DNA from: Dehalococcoidia bacterium
Lineage (GTDB): Bacteria; Chloroflexota; Dehalococcoidia; UBA2979
Direction of reading: 5' to 3'
Assembly (NCBI GenBank): GCA_023228765.1
Contig: JALOAM010000002.1
Span: 1-52,776, forward strand
Length of the DNA: 52,776 bases
In this document: positions 7,717 through 15,083 of the stretch, one piece after another
How positions within the stretch are numbered: the stretch's first letter is position 1
Layout of the letters: each line of letters opens with the position of its first letter
Notes under the pieces: generated by a model
What the model was told of the DNA's origin: nothing
What the model saw: the letters and a program-made list of their open reading frames with translations, nothing else
Database searches by the model: none
Program-made: the position numbers and the translations under genes

Positions 7717-8115
7717 ATGGCACTCACGGACGAGCAAAAGCAGTTCCTCGCGGATCACGACCTCGCGGTCCTCGGGACCGGGAAACGCGATGGCTCGCCG
7801 CAGCTCTCGACGGTCTACTACGACTGGGACGGCGAGCGGGTCTACATCTCGGTCACCTCGGACCGTGCCAAGTGGAAGAACGCGATGCGCCAGCCCGCGG
7901 TCTCCCTCCTCGTGCCGGACGGCCGGAAGCAGCTCGTCGTGTACGGCACCGCCGAGGGCATCACGGATCCGGACGAGCGCGACGAGCGCGTGGTCGCCCT
8001 CCGTGCCCGCCGCGGCGTCGAGGTGACAGACCGCGCCGCCCTCCGCAGGGAGCAGGACGAGGCGAACCGCGTGATCCTCGCGATCCGCCCGGAGCGCGCG
8101 TTCAAGAACGACTGA
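7717..8115 (+). CDS. PPOX-class (probably F420/flavin-dependent) protein, paralogue 1
   Basis: A 132-residue split-barrel protein of the pyridoxamine-phosphate-oxidase-like superfamily. The pattern LAVLGTGKRDGSPQLSTVYYDWDGERVYISVTSDRAK is the conserved N-terminal half, in which an enzyme binds FMN or F420. NAMRQPAVSLLVPDG and LVVYGTAEG continue the barrel. The start is the ATG at 7717 behind GAGGAGG; the ORF from 7681 adds residues over the SD. It is ~50% similar by eye to the protein at 9368-9772, and the pair brackets a metal-type binding protein. Substrate unknown; I cannot tell F420 from FMN from sequence alone. Confidence 0.82.
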   Translation: MALTDEQKQFLADHDLAVLGTGKRDGSPQLSTVYYDWDGERVYISVTSDRAKWKNAMRQPAVSLLVPDGRKQLVVYGTAEGITDPDERDERVVALRARRGVEVTDRAALRREQDEANRVILAIRPERAFKND

Positions 8116-8168
8116 CCGGCGAAGGAGAATCCCGGCAAATCGGCTTTGTCATAGCGTCATGCTGGACT

Positions 8169-8197
8169 TTGATGGTACTTCGTTGACGTTGTAGGTA
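8169..8197 (+). promoter_or_regulatory. Possible promoter of the Tat-type binding-protein gene
   Basis: TTGATG (8169-8174), a 17-nt spacer, and TAGGTA (8192-8197) lie upstream of ATG 8212 in a locally AT-richer 95-nt gap. The -10 is poor. No clear iron (DtxR/Fur-type) box is visible. Confidence 0.3.
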
Positions 8198-8211
8198 GAA
8201 CGAAGGCATCT

Positions 8212-9297
8212 ATGACAGAGCGACCCTCCACCTTCCTGGCACGCGTGACCTCGCGCCGGCGCTTCCTCGCTGGGGCGGGGGCCGGCGCCGTCGGCCTGTT
8301 CCTCGCGGCATGCTCGGGTGACGGGGACGACTCGGACGGCGACGCAACCGCGACCTCCACGTCCGAGGCCACGCCGACGGGGACCGCCACGACCGAGGCG
8401 ACGACCGCCGCCACCGAGTCCGCCGGAGGCTATCCGCGGACGATCACGCACGCCTTCGGCGACCTCACGCTCGACGCGCGGCCGGAGCGCATCGTGCTGC
8501 TCTCGGACGCCGAGCCGCTCGACAGCCTGCTCCAGCTGGGCGGCACTCCCGTCTCGTTCGTGTTCTCCGGGGGCTACATCGGGCGTCTTCCCGAGTGGGT
8601 CGCGGACCTGGTCCCGGCGGACGTCCCGCAGCACGAGGACCTGGGCTTCGGGGTCTACGACCTCGAGCGGATCGTGACGGAACAGCCGGACCTGATCCTC
8701 GGCGTGTGGATGGGCGAGGAGGGCTACGACGCGCTCTCGAAGATCGCTCCCACGGTCAGCCTCAAGGAGGTCGAGGAGACGACCTGGCAGGAGATCCACC
8801 AGATGATGGGCGCGATCCTCGGCGAGGAGGAACTCGCCGACCAGCAGATCGCCGCTGTCGAGGGGCTGTTCGACACGGAAGCGGCGCGCGTCGCCGACTA
8901 CCAGGACCGCTCCGTCGCCGTCGCCTACGAGTTCAGCGAGCAGCTGAACATCCACGGTGAGCGCGCCCAGATCGCGAAGCTCGTGAAGGGCCTCGGCTTC
9001 GAGGTCGTCGCGCCCGGCCCGGACATCACCGTCACCGCCATCGAGCGGTGGAGTGACGTGGCGGACGCCGACATCCTCCTCTCGCCGTCCTTCTCGGAGG
9101 AGCGGATGGACGCGCAGCTCTCGAACCCGGTGTTCAGCGGCCTGCCCGCCGTCCAGAACGGCTCGTGGATCGTCCTCGGGCCGGAGCTGGCGCAGGCCGG
9201 CTACCTCGAGAGCGCGCTGAGCACGGAGTGGCTGATCCCGCGCATCGCCGACGCGATCATCGAGGCCGCCGAGGGGCGAGGCGAGCCGGCGGCCTAG
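8212..9297 (+). CDS. Tat-exported lipoprotein, periplasmic iron/siderophore- or B12-type ABC binding protein
   Basis: Substrate-binding component of a class III (FepB/BtuF-like) importer. The N-terminus has a twin-arginine signal (SRRRFLAG, Arg15-17) and a lipobox LAAC with Cys34, then a low-complexity Thr-rich linker (about 40-70). The 361-residue body carries the family pattern GDLTLDARPERIVLLSDAEPLDSLLQLGG (two parts of <20 residues each in the fold's first lobe) and EDLGFGVYDLERIVTEQPDLIL. No permease or ATPase gene is adjacent, so it either serves a transporter encoded elsewhere or acts alone. It is flanked by two PPOX proteins. Substrate (ferric siderophore, heme, cobalamin) cannot be assigned. 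Confidence 0.85.
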   Translation: MTERPSTFLARVTSRRRFLAGAGAGAVGLFLAACSGDGDDSDGDATATSTSEATPTGTATTEATTAATESAGGYPRTITHAFGDLTLDARPERIVLLSDAEPLDSLLQLGGTPVSFVFSGGYIGRLPEWVADLVPADVPQHEDLGFGVYDLERIVTEQPDLILGVWMGEEGYDALSKIAPTVSLKEVEETTWQEIHQMMGAILGEEELADQQIAAVEGLFDTEAARVADYQDRSVAVAYEFSEQLNIHGERAQIAKLVKGLGFEVVAPGPDITVTAIERWSDVADADILLSPSFSEERMDAQLSNPVFSGLPAVQNGSWIVLGPELAQAGYLESALSTEWLIPRIADAIIEAAEGRGEPAA

Positions 9298-9330
9298 CCG
9301 CCCTCGTCCTCCGCGGGCGCCGCCCGGCGC

Positions 9331-9366
9331 GTGGCTCCTCGCGTAGACTGCCCCGCGAGGAGCCAC
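9331..9366 (+). promoter_or_regulatory. 13-bp perfect inverted repeat enclosing a -10 box and the Shine-Dalgarno
   Basis: GTGGCTCCTCGCG (9331-9343) and CGCGAGGAGCCAC (9354-9366) are exact reverse complements. The 10-nt loop begins with TAGACT (9344-9349), a good -10. The right arm contains GAGGAG (9357-9362), the SD of the PPOX gene at 9368. In read-through mRNA from the binding-protein gene the SD would be buried; in an mRNA started from the TAGACT box it would be free. Confidence 0.6.
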
Positions 9367-9367
9367 C

Positions 9368-9772
9368 ATGCCTGCCGACATCACCCCGGAACACGCCGCC
9401 TACCTCCGCGAGCGCCAGATCGGCATCCTCGCGACGTCGAGGAAGGACGGCTCGCCGCAGCAGTCGATGATCACGTACCTGTTCGATGGCGAGCACATCG
9501 TGATCTCGACGCTGAAGACGTCGGCGAAGTGCCGGAACATCCGGCGTCAGCCTCTGGTGTCGCTGCTCGTCCCGGACGGGAAGCAGCAGGCGATCGTGTA
9601 CGGCACCGCCGAGGTCATCGAGGGCCGCGAGCGCGACCGCTACATCATGGCGATCCGGGAGCACCAGGGCGATCCGCTCCCCGCGGACTATGACCTCGAC
9701 CGGTTCAGCGAGCGGCTGGATGAGCTGGGACGCATCATCATCCGCATCAGGCCGGAGCGCGTCCTCGGCTAG
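9368..9772 (+). CDS. PPOX-class (probably F420/flavin-dependent) protein, paralogue 2
   Basis: A 134-residue split-barrel protein: RQIGILATSRKDGSPQQSMITYLFDGEHIVISTLKTSAKC (conserved strands 1-4), then QPLVSLLVPDGKQQAIVYGTAEVIEG. It shares with paralogue 1 the DGSPQ, RQP.VSLLVPDG and VYGTAE blocks and the C-terminal IxIRPER. Start ATG 9368 follows GAGGAG. It lies 70 nt downstream of the Tat-type binding protein. These enzymes usually reduce small molecules with F420H2 or FMNH2, and some relatives of the fold degrade heme, which would fit an iron theme, but this is speculation. Confidence 0.82.
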   Translation: MPADITPEHAAYLRERQIGILATSRKDGSPQQSMITYLFDGEHIVISTLKTSAKCRNIRRQPLVSLLVPDGKQQAIVYGTAEVIEGRERDRYIMAIREHQGDPLPADYDLDRFSERLDELGRIIIRIRPERVLG

Positions 9773-9833
9773 CGTCTTCCGTTCGCCACGGGTTCTCCAC
9801 GAGAGCAGCGCCTATCGCAGCCGCCGTCTCGGG

Positions 9834-9839
9834 TACGGT
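9834..9839 (+). promoter_or_regulatory. Putative -10 (leaderless) of the PH/GRAM-like gene
   Basis: TACGGT then 6 nt and ATG 9846. No SD is present, so the gene looks leaderless. Confidence 0.45.
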
Positions 9840-9845
9840 GGAAGC

Positions 9846-10292
9846 ATGCCCTGGGTACCGAATCCTCTGTATCTCCTGGTCGGCGAGTGGCTCCTCCGCA
9901 ACGGGATGCCGGTCGTCCTCCGGCGGCTCACGAAGACGCCGCCCGTCGCGATCATCCTGTTCGAGGGCGAGGCGAAGCTGGAGCACGGCCCGGAGAACGT
10001 GGTCGGCCTCCTCTCCGTGACGCCCTCGACGCTCGTGTTCGCCCCTCGGGCGCTCCGCACGCGCGGGACCGCGGCGGTGATCCCGCTCACGGAGGTGGAG
10101 GACATCGCCGCGACGAGGGGCCGACTGTTCGGCCTCATCCCGTTCTGGAACAACGGCATCAAGGTCCGCACGAAGCGCGGCATCTTCCGCTTCCGTGTCG
10201 ACTCCGCCGATCGCCCCACCTGGATGCGCGAACTCCACGCCGCCTGGGCGAACGCCCAGCGCGCCGCCGCGGACGCACCCGCGGAGGGGTAG
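9846..10292 (+). CDS. PH/GRAM-like small protein (hypothetical)
   Basis: A 148-residue protein with no signal peptide. The middle (EGEAKLEHGPENVVGLLSVT, then STLVFAPRALRTRGTAAVIPLTEVEDIAATRGRLFGL) looks like a pleckstrin-homology/GRAM barrel: a turn with LxVTxxTLVF, an IPLxxVxxI strand and a final amphipathic helix RPTWMRELHAAWANA. Bacterial PH-like proteins of this type are common and uncharacterised. The N-terminus PNPLYLLVGEWLLRN may touch the membrane. The start is set by the TACGGT box and by the absence of coding character upstream. It is followed by aspS, 84 nt away. Confidence 0.68.
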   Translation: MPWVPNPLYLLVGEWLLRNGMPVVLRRLTKTPPVAIILFEGEAKLEHGPENVVGLLSVTPSTLVFAPRALRTRGTAAVIPLTEVEDIAATRGRLFGLIPFWNNGIKVRTKRGIFRFRVDSADRPTWMRELHAAWANAQRAAADAPAEG

Positions 10293-10376
10293 CCGCCCTC
10301 GAACCTCCCGGGGGGGCGTGCGACACTCGCTCGACCGGCGCGGGGAGGCCTCGCGTCCTGTTCGAGGGAGATCCGA

Positions 10377-12206
10377 GTGCTGAAGTCCATCGGCTGCGGT
10401 GAGGTGCGTGCGGAGCACGCCGGGGCGCAGGTGACGCTCGCCGGCTGGGTGCACCGACGGCGCGATCACGGCGGGCTGATCTTCCTCGACCTGCGCGATT
10501 CCACCGGCCTCGTGCAGGTGGTGGCCTTCCCGGAGGATGCTGGGTTCGCCACGGCGGAGTCCGTGCGCTCCGAGTACGTCGTGCAGGTGCAGGGTGAGGT
10601 GGCCCGCCGCAAGGAAGGTACCGAGAACGCCGACCTGCCGACCGGTGAGATCGAGGTGCGCGTCGCCTCGCTGCGCGTCCTGAACGAGGCGGAGACGCCG
10701 CCGTTCCCGGTGAACCAGGACACGGAGGTCGCCGAGTCGACCCGCCTGCGCTACCGCTACCTGGACCTGCGCCGCGAGCGCATGCAGCGCAACATCCGCC
10801 TGCGCCACCGGGTGGTGCATCTGATCCGCAACTTCATGAGCAGCCGCGACTTCATCGAGGTCGAGACGCCGGTCCTCGGCCTCGCGACGCCGGAGGGCGC
10901 ACGCGACTACCTCGTGCCCTCCCGGGTGCACCCGGGGTCGTTCTACGCGCTGCCGCAGTCGCCGCAGCAGTGGAAGCAGCTGCTGATGGTGGCGGGCGTG
11001 GACCGCTACTTCCAGATCGCCCGCTGCTACCGCGACGAGGACCTGCGCGCGGACCGGCAGCCGGAGTTCACCCAGCTCGACCTGGAGATGGCGTTCGTGG
11101 AGCAGGAGGACATCCTGCGCCTGACGGAGGACCTCTACCAGCACTTGGCCGCCGAGGTTGGTGGGTTCACGGTGCCCGCGGAGTTCCCCCGCCTGACCTA
11201 CGCCGAGTGCATGGAGCGCTTCGGCTCCGACAAGCCGGACCTGCGCTACGGCATGGAGATCACCGACCTCACGAACGACGTGCGCGGCACCGAGTTCCAG
11301 GTGTTCACCCGCGTGATCGAGGATGGCGGGCGCATCCGTGCCATCGCCGTACAGGGTGGCGCTGACATCTCCCGCCGAGGGCTGGACGCCCTGACCGAGG
11401 TCGCGCGCGAGAACGGCGCGAGTGGCCTCGTGTGGGTGCAGTTTACCGGGGAGGGCCCACTCGACGGCATCACCGCCGATGACATCAAGACGCCGGTCTC
11501 CCGCTTCTTCTCGCCGGAGGACCTCGCGGGCCTCGGGGCGGCGTGTGGCGCGAAGCGGGGCGACCTGCTGCTCATCGCCGCGGGCGCCGACGCGATGACC
11601 TCGCGCGTGCTGGACGTGCTGCGCCGCCAGCTCGCCGAGGAGCGCGGGCTCGCGGACCCGGACACGCTCTCCTTCCTGTTCGTCACCGAGTTCCCGATGT
11701 TCGAGTACGACGAGGACCACGAGCGCTGGAGCGCCGTGCACCACCTGTTCACCTCGCCGTTCACGGACGACCTCGGGATCGTGGAGAGCGACCCGGGGGC
11801 GGTGAGGTCCCACGCATACGACCTGGTCTGCAACGGGCAGGAGGTCGCCTCGGGCTCCATCCGTATCCACTCGCGCGACGTGCAGATGTCGGTGCTCCGC
11901 GCCCTCGGCCTGTCGATGGATGAGGCGATGCTCAAGTTCGGGCACATGCTGGAGGCCTTCACGTACGGCGCGCCGCCGCACGGCGGCATCGCGCCGGGCA
12001 TCGACCGGACGGTGGCCCTCTTCGCCCGCGAGCGCGACATCCGCGAGGTCATCGCCTTCCCGAAGACCAAGACCGCGAGCGACCTGCTGATGGGCGCGCC
12101 GGCGGCGGTCACGGCCGAACAGCTCAAGGAGGTCCACGTCGACCTCAACGCTGCCGCGCGGGAGCACCTCGCGAAGCAGGCGAGCGAGGACGAGGTCGAG
12201 GCGTAG
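10377..12206 (+). CDS. aspS: Aspartyl-tRNA synthetase, bacterial type, likely non-discriminating (Asp/Asn)
   Basis: Charges tRNA-Asp and, if non-discriminating, also mis-charges tRNA-Asn with Asp. The 609-residue protein starts at GTG with GGGAG upstream. It has the N-terminal OB anticodon-binding domain, class II motif 2 (FQIARCYRDEDLRADRQPEF), the bacterial GAD insertion (about residues 290-410), and motif 3 (GGIAPGIDRTVALF). Residue 31 is His in HRRRDHGG and residue 81 is Gly in KEGT. From memory of the P. aeruginosa work, His31/Gly81 mark non-discriminating enzymes, where E. coli has RRRDLGS. gatB at 48312-49781 agrees with an Asp-tRNA-Asn amidation route. Confidence 0.95.
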   Translation: MLKSIGCGEVRAEHAGAQVTLAGWVHRRRDHGGLIFLDLRDSTGLVQVVAFPEDAGFATAESVRSEYVVQVQGEVARRKEGTENADLPTGEIEVRVASLRVLNEAETPPFPVNQDTEVAESTRLRYRYLDLRRERMQRNIRLRHRVVHLIRNFMSSRDFIEVETPVLGLATPEGARDYLVPSRVHPGSFYALPQSPQQWKQLLMVAGVDRYFQIARCYRDEDLRADRQPEFTQLDLEMAFVEQEDILRLTEDLYQHLAAEVGGFTVPAEFPRLTYAECMERFGSDKPDLRYGMEITDLTNDVRGTEFQVFTRVIEDGGRIRAIAVQGGADISRRGLDALTEVARENGASGLVWVQFTGEGPLDGITADDIKTPVSRFFSPEDLAGLGAACGAKRGDLLLIAAGADAMTSRVLDVLRRQLAEERGLADPDTLSFLFVTEFPMFEYDEDHERWSAVHHLFTSPFTDDLGIVESDPGAVRSHAYDLVCNGQEVASGSIRIHSRDVQMSVLRALGLSMDEAMLKFGHMLEAFTYGAPPHGGIAPGIDRTVALFARERDIREVIAFPKTKTASDLLMGAPAAVTAEQLKEVHVDLNAAAREHLAKQASEDEVEA

Positions 12207-12216
12207 CGTCTGATCC

Positions 12217-12257
12217 GACCCCCTCTCCCGGTTTCGGGAGAGGGTTGGGGTGAGGGG
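12217..12257. repeat. REP-like intergenic repeat, copy 2, with 10-bp hairpin after aspS
   Basis: CCCTCTCCCG (12221-12230), loop gttt, CGGGAGAGGG (12235-12244), then TTGGGGTGAGGGG. The right part repeats the block at 4814-4835 with one change (GGGCTGGGG versus GGGTTGGGG). Ten nt after the aspS stop, it may also act as a transcript-end hairpin. Confidence 0.7.
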
Positions 12258-12320
12258 CGCCTGCGCCTGTCACGAGGAGGCGGAGCTTGACCGGCTCACT
12301 TCACCTCTGGGGGACTGCGA

Positions 12321-12326
12321 TATGCT
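12321..12326 (+). promoter_or_regulatory. Putative -10 upstream of the oppA-like gene
   Basis: TATGCT, 40 nt before the ATG at 12367. No convincing -35 at 16-18 nt. Confidence 0.35.
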
Positions 12327-12366
12327 GTCGGCCTCCCGCTCACGGACCCGGTGAGATGAGCGTTCC

Positions 12367-14037
12367 ATGAGTCAGAACCGCCTCCTGGCGATCCTGTTGT
12401 CCGTCCTCGCAGTCCTGGTGCTCGTCGTGGGCGGGCTCTCTGCCATCCTGCTGCTGTCCGGCGGTGACGACGACAACGGCGGAACGGCCTCGAGCGGCGG
12501 GGGCGGGACGACCACGGAGACGGGCGGGGGTGGCGGCAACCTCGCCGAGCCGTCCAGCGGACGCATCCGGCTCGCCTCCAGCGACCCGATCACGCTCGAC
12601 CCGCACCTCGCGGGGGACGCGACTTCCGCCGAGTACATCGTCGAGATTTTTGGCGGCCTGCTGACGCTCGACCAGGACCTGAACATCGTCCCGGACCTCG
12701 CCGAGTCGTTCGAGGTCAGCGCGGACGGCCTCACCTACACGTTCACGCTCCGCGAGGACGCCGTGTTCCACGATGGTCGCTCCGTGACCGCCGAGGACGT
12801 CGCGTACTCGCTCAACCGAGCGGCCTCGCGCGAGCTGTCCTCGCCGACGGCGCTCGCCTACCTCGGCGACATCGTGGGGATGCGGGAGTACTTCTTCGGC
12901 CTCGCGGACTCCATCCCGGGGATCCAGGTGGTGGACGATCGCACGATCCAGCTCACGATCGACGCGCCGAAGCCGTACTTCCTCGCGAAGCTCACGTACC
13001 CGACGGCGTTCGTCGTGGACCGGCAGCAGGTGGAGAGCAACCGCAACTGGACGCGGCGCCCGAACGGCACCGGCCCGTACAAGCTCACCGAGTGGCGACT
13101 CGGCGAGCGCCTCGTGCTGGAGGCGAATCAGTCCTACCACCTCGGCCAGCCCTCGCTGCGGGAGGCGGTGTACCTGCTGTCGGGCGGCTCCGCCCTCACC
13201 CGCTGGGAGAACGACGAGCTGGACGTGGCGCCGATCTCCGTGAACGACATCGACCGGGCCCGGGACCCGAACTCTGACCTGGGGCCGTACTACGAGGCGT
13301 TCCCGCAGTTCACGATCTCCTACCTGGCGTTCAACGTGAACCAGCCGCCGTTCGACGACCCCCACGTCCGGCGCGCCCTGGGCATGTCGATCGACCGCGA
13401 GCGGATCGCCAACGTCACGTTCGACGGGATGCTGCAGAAGGCCACCGGCATCCTCATGCCGGGGATGCCCGGCTTCGTGGACGACGACCTGTCGCTCCCC
13501 TTCGACCCGGAAGCCGCGCGCGCCGAGCTCGCCCAGTCCCAGTACGCGGACAACATGCCGGTCATCCAGATCACGGAGGTCGGCGCGGGCGCCGAGGCCA
13601 GCGTGGACATGCAGGCGTTCATCGAGCAGTGGCGCGAGCACCTGGGCGTCGAGGTGCAAGTGCGCCAGAGCGACTTCGCCTCGTTCCTCTCCGCGCAGGA
13701 CCAGCAGCAGCTACAGGCGTTCAGCGCCGCGTGGATCATGGACTACCCGGACCCGGAGGACGTCATCGACCTCCTCCATCACTCCGGCTCGCAGCTCAAC
13801 GCCACGGGCTATTCCAACCCCGAGTTCGACGCGCTCGTGGAGCAGGCCCGCGTCGAGCAGGACCCGACGACGCGCCTCGACCTCTACCGGCAGGCCGAGG
13901 TGGTCCTCCTCGAGGACGCGCCATGGGTGCCGCTCTACTTCGGCGTGAGCCACGTCGTGGTGAAGGACCAGGTGCAGGGCTGGTTCGAGCCGCCGATGGT
14001 GGTGCCGCGGCTGCGCTACATCACGGTCAACCGCTAG
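12367..14037 (+). CDS. Family-5 ABC substrate-binding protein (oligopeptide/dipeptide type), membrane-anchored
   Basis: Solute-binding subunit (SBP_bac_5) of a peptide- or nickel-type importer. The 556-residue protein has an N-terminal hydrophobic helix (about 7-31, LAILLSVLAVLVLVVGGLSA) with no lipobox cysteine, then a Gly/Thr linker, so it is likely anchored by that helix. The body shows SSDPITLDPHLAGD, then the family signature region DLAESFEVSADGLTYTFTLRE and FHDGRSVTAEDVAYSL. The C-terminal lobe has IMDYPDPEDVIDLL. It heads oppB- and oppC-like permease genes (42 and 20 nt gaps). Ligand specificity cannot be read from sequence. Confidence 0.88.
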   Translation: MSQNRLLAILLSVLAVLVLVVGGLSAILLLSGGDDDNGGTASSGGGGTTTETGGGGGNLAEPSSGRIRLASSDPITLDPHLAGDATSAEYIVEIFGGLLTLDQDLNIVPDLAESFEVSADGLTYTFTLREDAVFHDGRSVTAEDVAYSLNRAASRELSSPTALAYLGDIVGMREYFFGLADSIPGIQVVDDRTIQLTIDAPKPYFLAKLTYPTAFVVDRQQVESNRNWTRRPNGTGPYKLTEWRLGERLVLEANQSYHLGQPSLREAVYLLSGGSALTRWENDELDVAPISVNDIDRARDPNSDLGPYYEAFPQFTISYLAFNVNQPPFDDPHVRRALGMSIDRERIANVTFDGMLQKATGILMPGMPGFVDDDLSLPFDPEAARAELAQSQYADNMPVIQITEVGAGAEASVDMQAFIEQWREHLGVEVQVRQSDFASFLSAQDQQQLQAFSAAWIMDYPDPEDVIDLLHHSGSQLNATGYSNPEFDALVEQARVEQDPTTRLDLYRQAEVVLLEDAPWVPLYFGVSHVVVKDQVQGWFEPPMVVPRLRYITVNR

Positions 14038-14079
14038 GCGTCACCGGAGCGTCGCGAGCGGGGCGCGGGAGGGCGACAC

Positions 14080-15063
14080 ATGGGCGCGTACGTCATCCGT
14101 CGCCTCGCGTGGCTGCCGCTCATCCTGTTCATCGTCTCGTTCGCCACGTTCGCCCTCGCCCGGTTCGGGCCGGGCGATCCCGTCACGGTGGCCGCCGGTC
14201 AGATCCGCGACCCGGAGGTGCTCGCCCAGATCCGCCAGGACAAGGGCCTCGACGACCCGATCCCCGTGCAGTACGCGCGCTGGTTGGGCGACGCCGTGCG
14301 CGGGGACTTCGGCGAGTCCTTCATCCAGCGAGGGTTCACCGTCTCTGAGCTGATCTTCCCGAAGATGTGGGTGTCCGCGCAGCTCGGGTTCCTCGCGCTG
14401 GTGATGATCTTCGTGGTGGGGATCCCCCTCGGACTCCTCGCGGCGAGGCTGGCCGGGACGTGGGTGGACCCGGCGATCATCGGGACGCTGCTCTTCCTGC
14501 AGGCGATCCCGGTCCTGGTGCTGATCCCGCCGCTGCTCTGGCTGTTCGCGTTGCAGTTCAACATCCTTCCGGTGGGAGGGTGGGACGGAATCTTCGAGAT
14601 CTGGTGGATCGCCGGCGTGATCGCCGTCCCGATCCCGGACCCCCACCTCTACCTCCCGCTGCTCGCGTTCACCCTCCCCGGGTTCGTCGGCGTCGCCCGC
14701 CTCGTTCGGATCTCCGCGCTCGAGGTGAACACGCTCGACTACGTGCGGACGGCGCGGGCGAAGGGACTGTCCGAGGCGAACGTGCAGTGGCGGCACGTCT
14801 TCCCGAACTCGCTGCTGCCCGTGATCACCGTGTTCGGCCTCGCGCTCTCCGGCATCATCGAGGGCGCGCTGTTCATCGAGGTGCTGCTCGGCATCCCGGG
14901 GATCGGGAGCTTCCTGTTCGAGGCGGTCACGAGCCGCGACTACGACGTGATCATGGCCGCGACCGTCATCTTCGCCACGGCGTTCGTCCTCACGAACCTG
15001 CTCGCCGAGATCATCTACGGCCTGGTGGATCCGCGCGTCCGCCTCGGTGCGTCGAGGAACTGA
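14080..15063 (+). CDS. ABC peptide-type permease, DppB/OppB family
   Basis: Inner-membrane permease of the same importer. The 327-residue protein opens with the family motif YVIRRLAWLPLILFIVSFATFALARFGPGDP (TM1; the usual RRLLxxIPxLLxVSxxxFxLxxxxPGDP), and has about six TM helices. The EAA loop that docks to the ATPase is ARAKGLSEANVQWRHVFPNSLLP (about 224-246). A GGGAGGG SD precedes ATG 14080. The gene is 20 nt upstream of the next permease. Start codon and end fit the family length. Confidence 0.9.
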   Translation: MGAYVIRRLAWLPLILFIVSFATFALARFGPGDPVTVAAGQIRDPEVLAQIRQDKGLDDPIPVQYARWLGDAVRGDFGESFIQRGFTVSELIFPKMWVSAQLGFLALVMIFVVGIPLGLLAARLAGTWVDPAIIGTLLFLQAIPVLVLIPPLLWLFALQFNILPVGGWDGIFEIWWIAGVIAVPIPDPHLYLPLLAFTLPGFVGVARLVRISALEVNTLDYVRTARAKGLSEANVQWRHVFPNSLLPVITVFGLALSGIIEGALFIEVLLGIPGIGSFLFEAVTSRDYDVIMAATVIFATAFVLTNLLAEIIYGLVDPRVRLGASRN

Positions 15064-15083
15064 GCCACGATGGGAGCGCGCTC

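Noticed and set aside
9747..12167. 806-codon open frame antisense to aspS
   Set aside because: Arg/Ala/His-rich composition and no family pattern; it is a GC-bias shadow of aspS, which has clear motifs.
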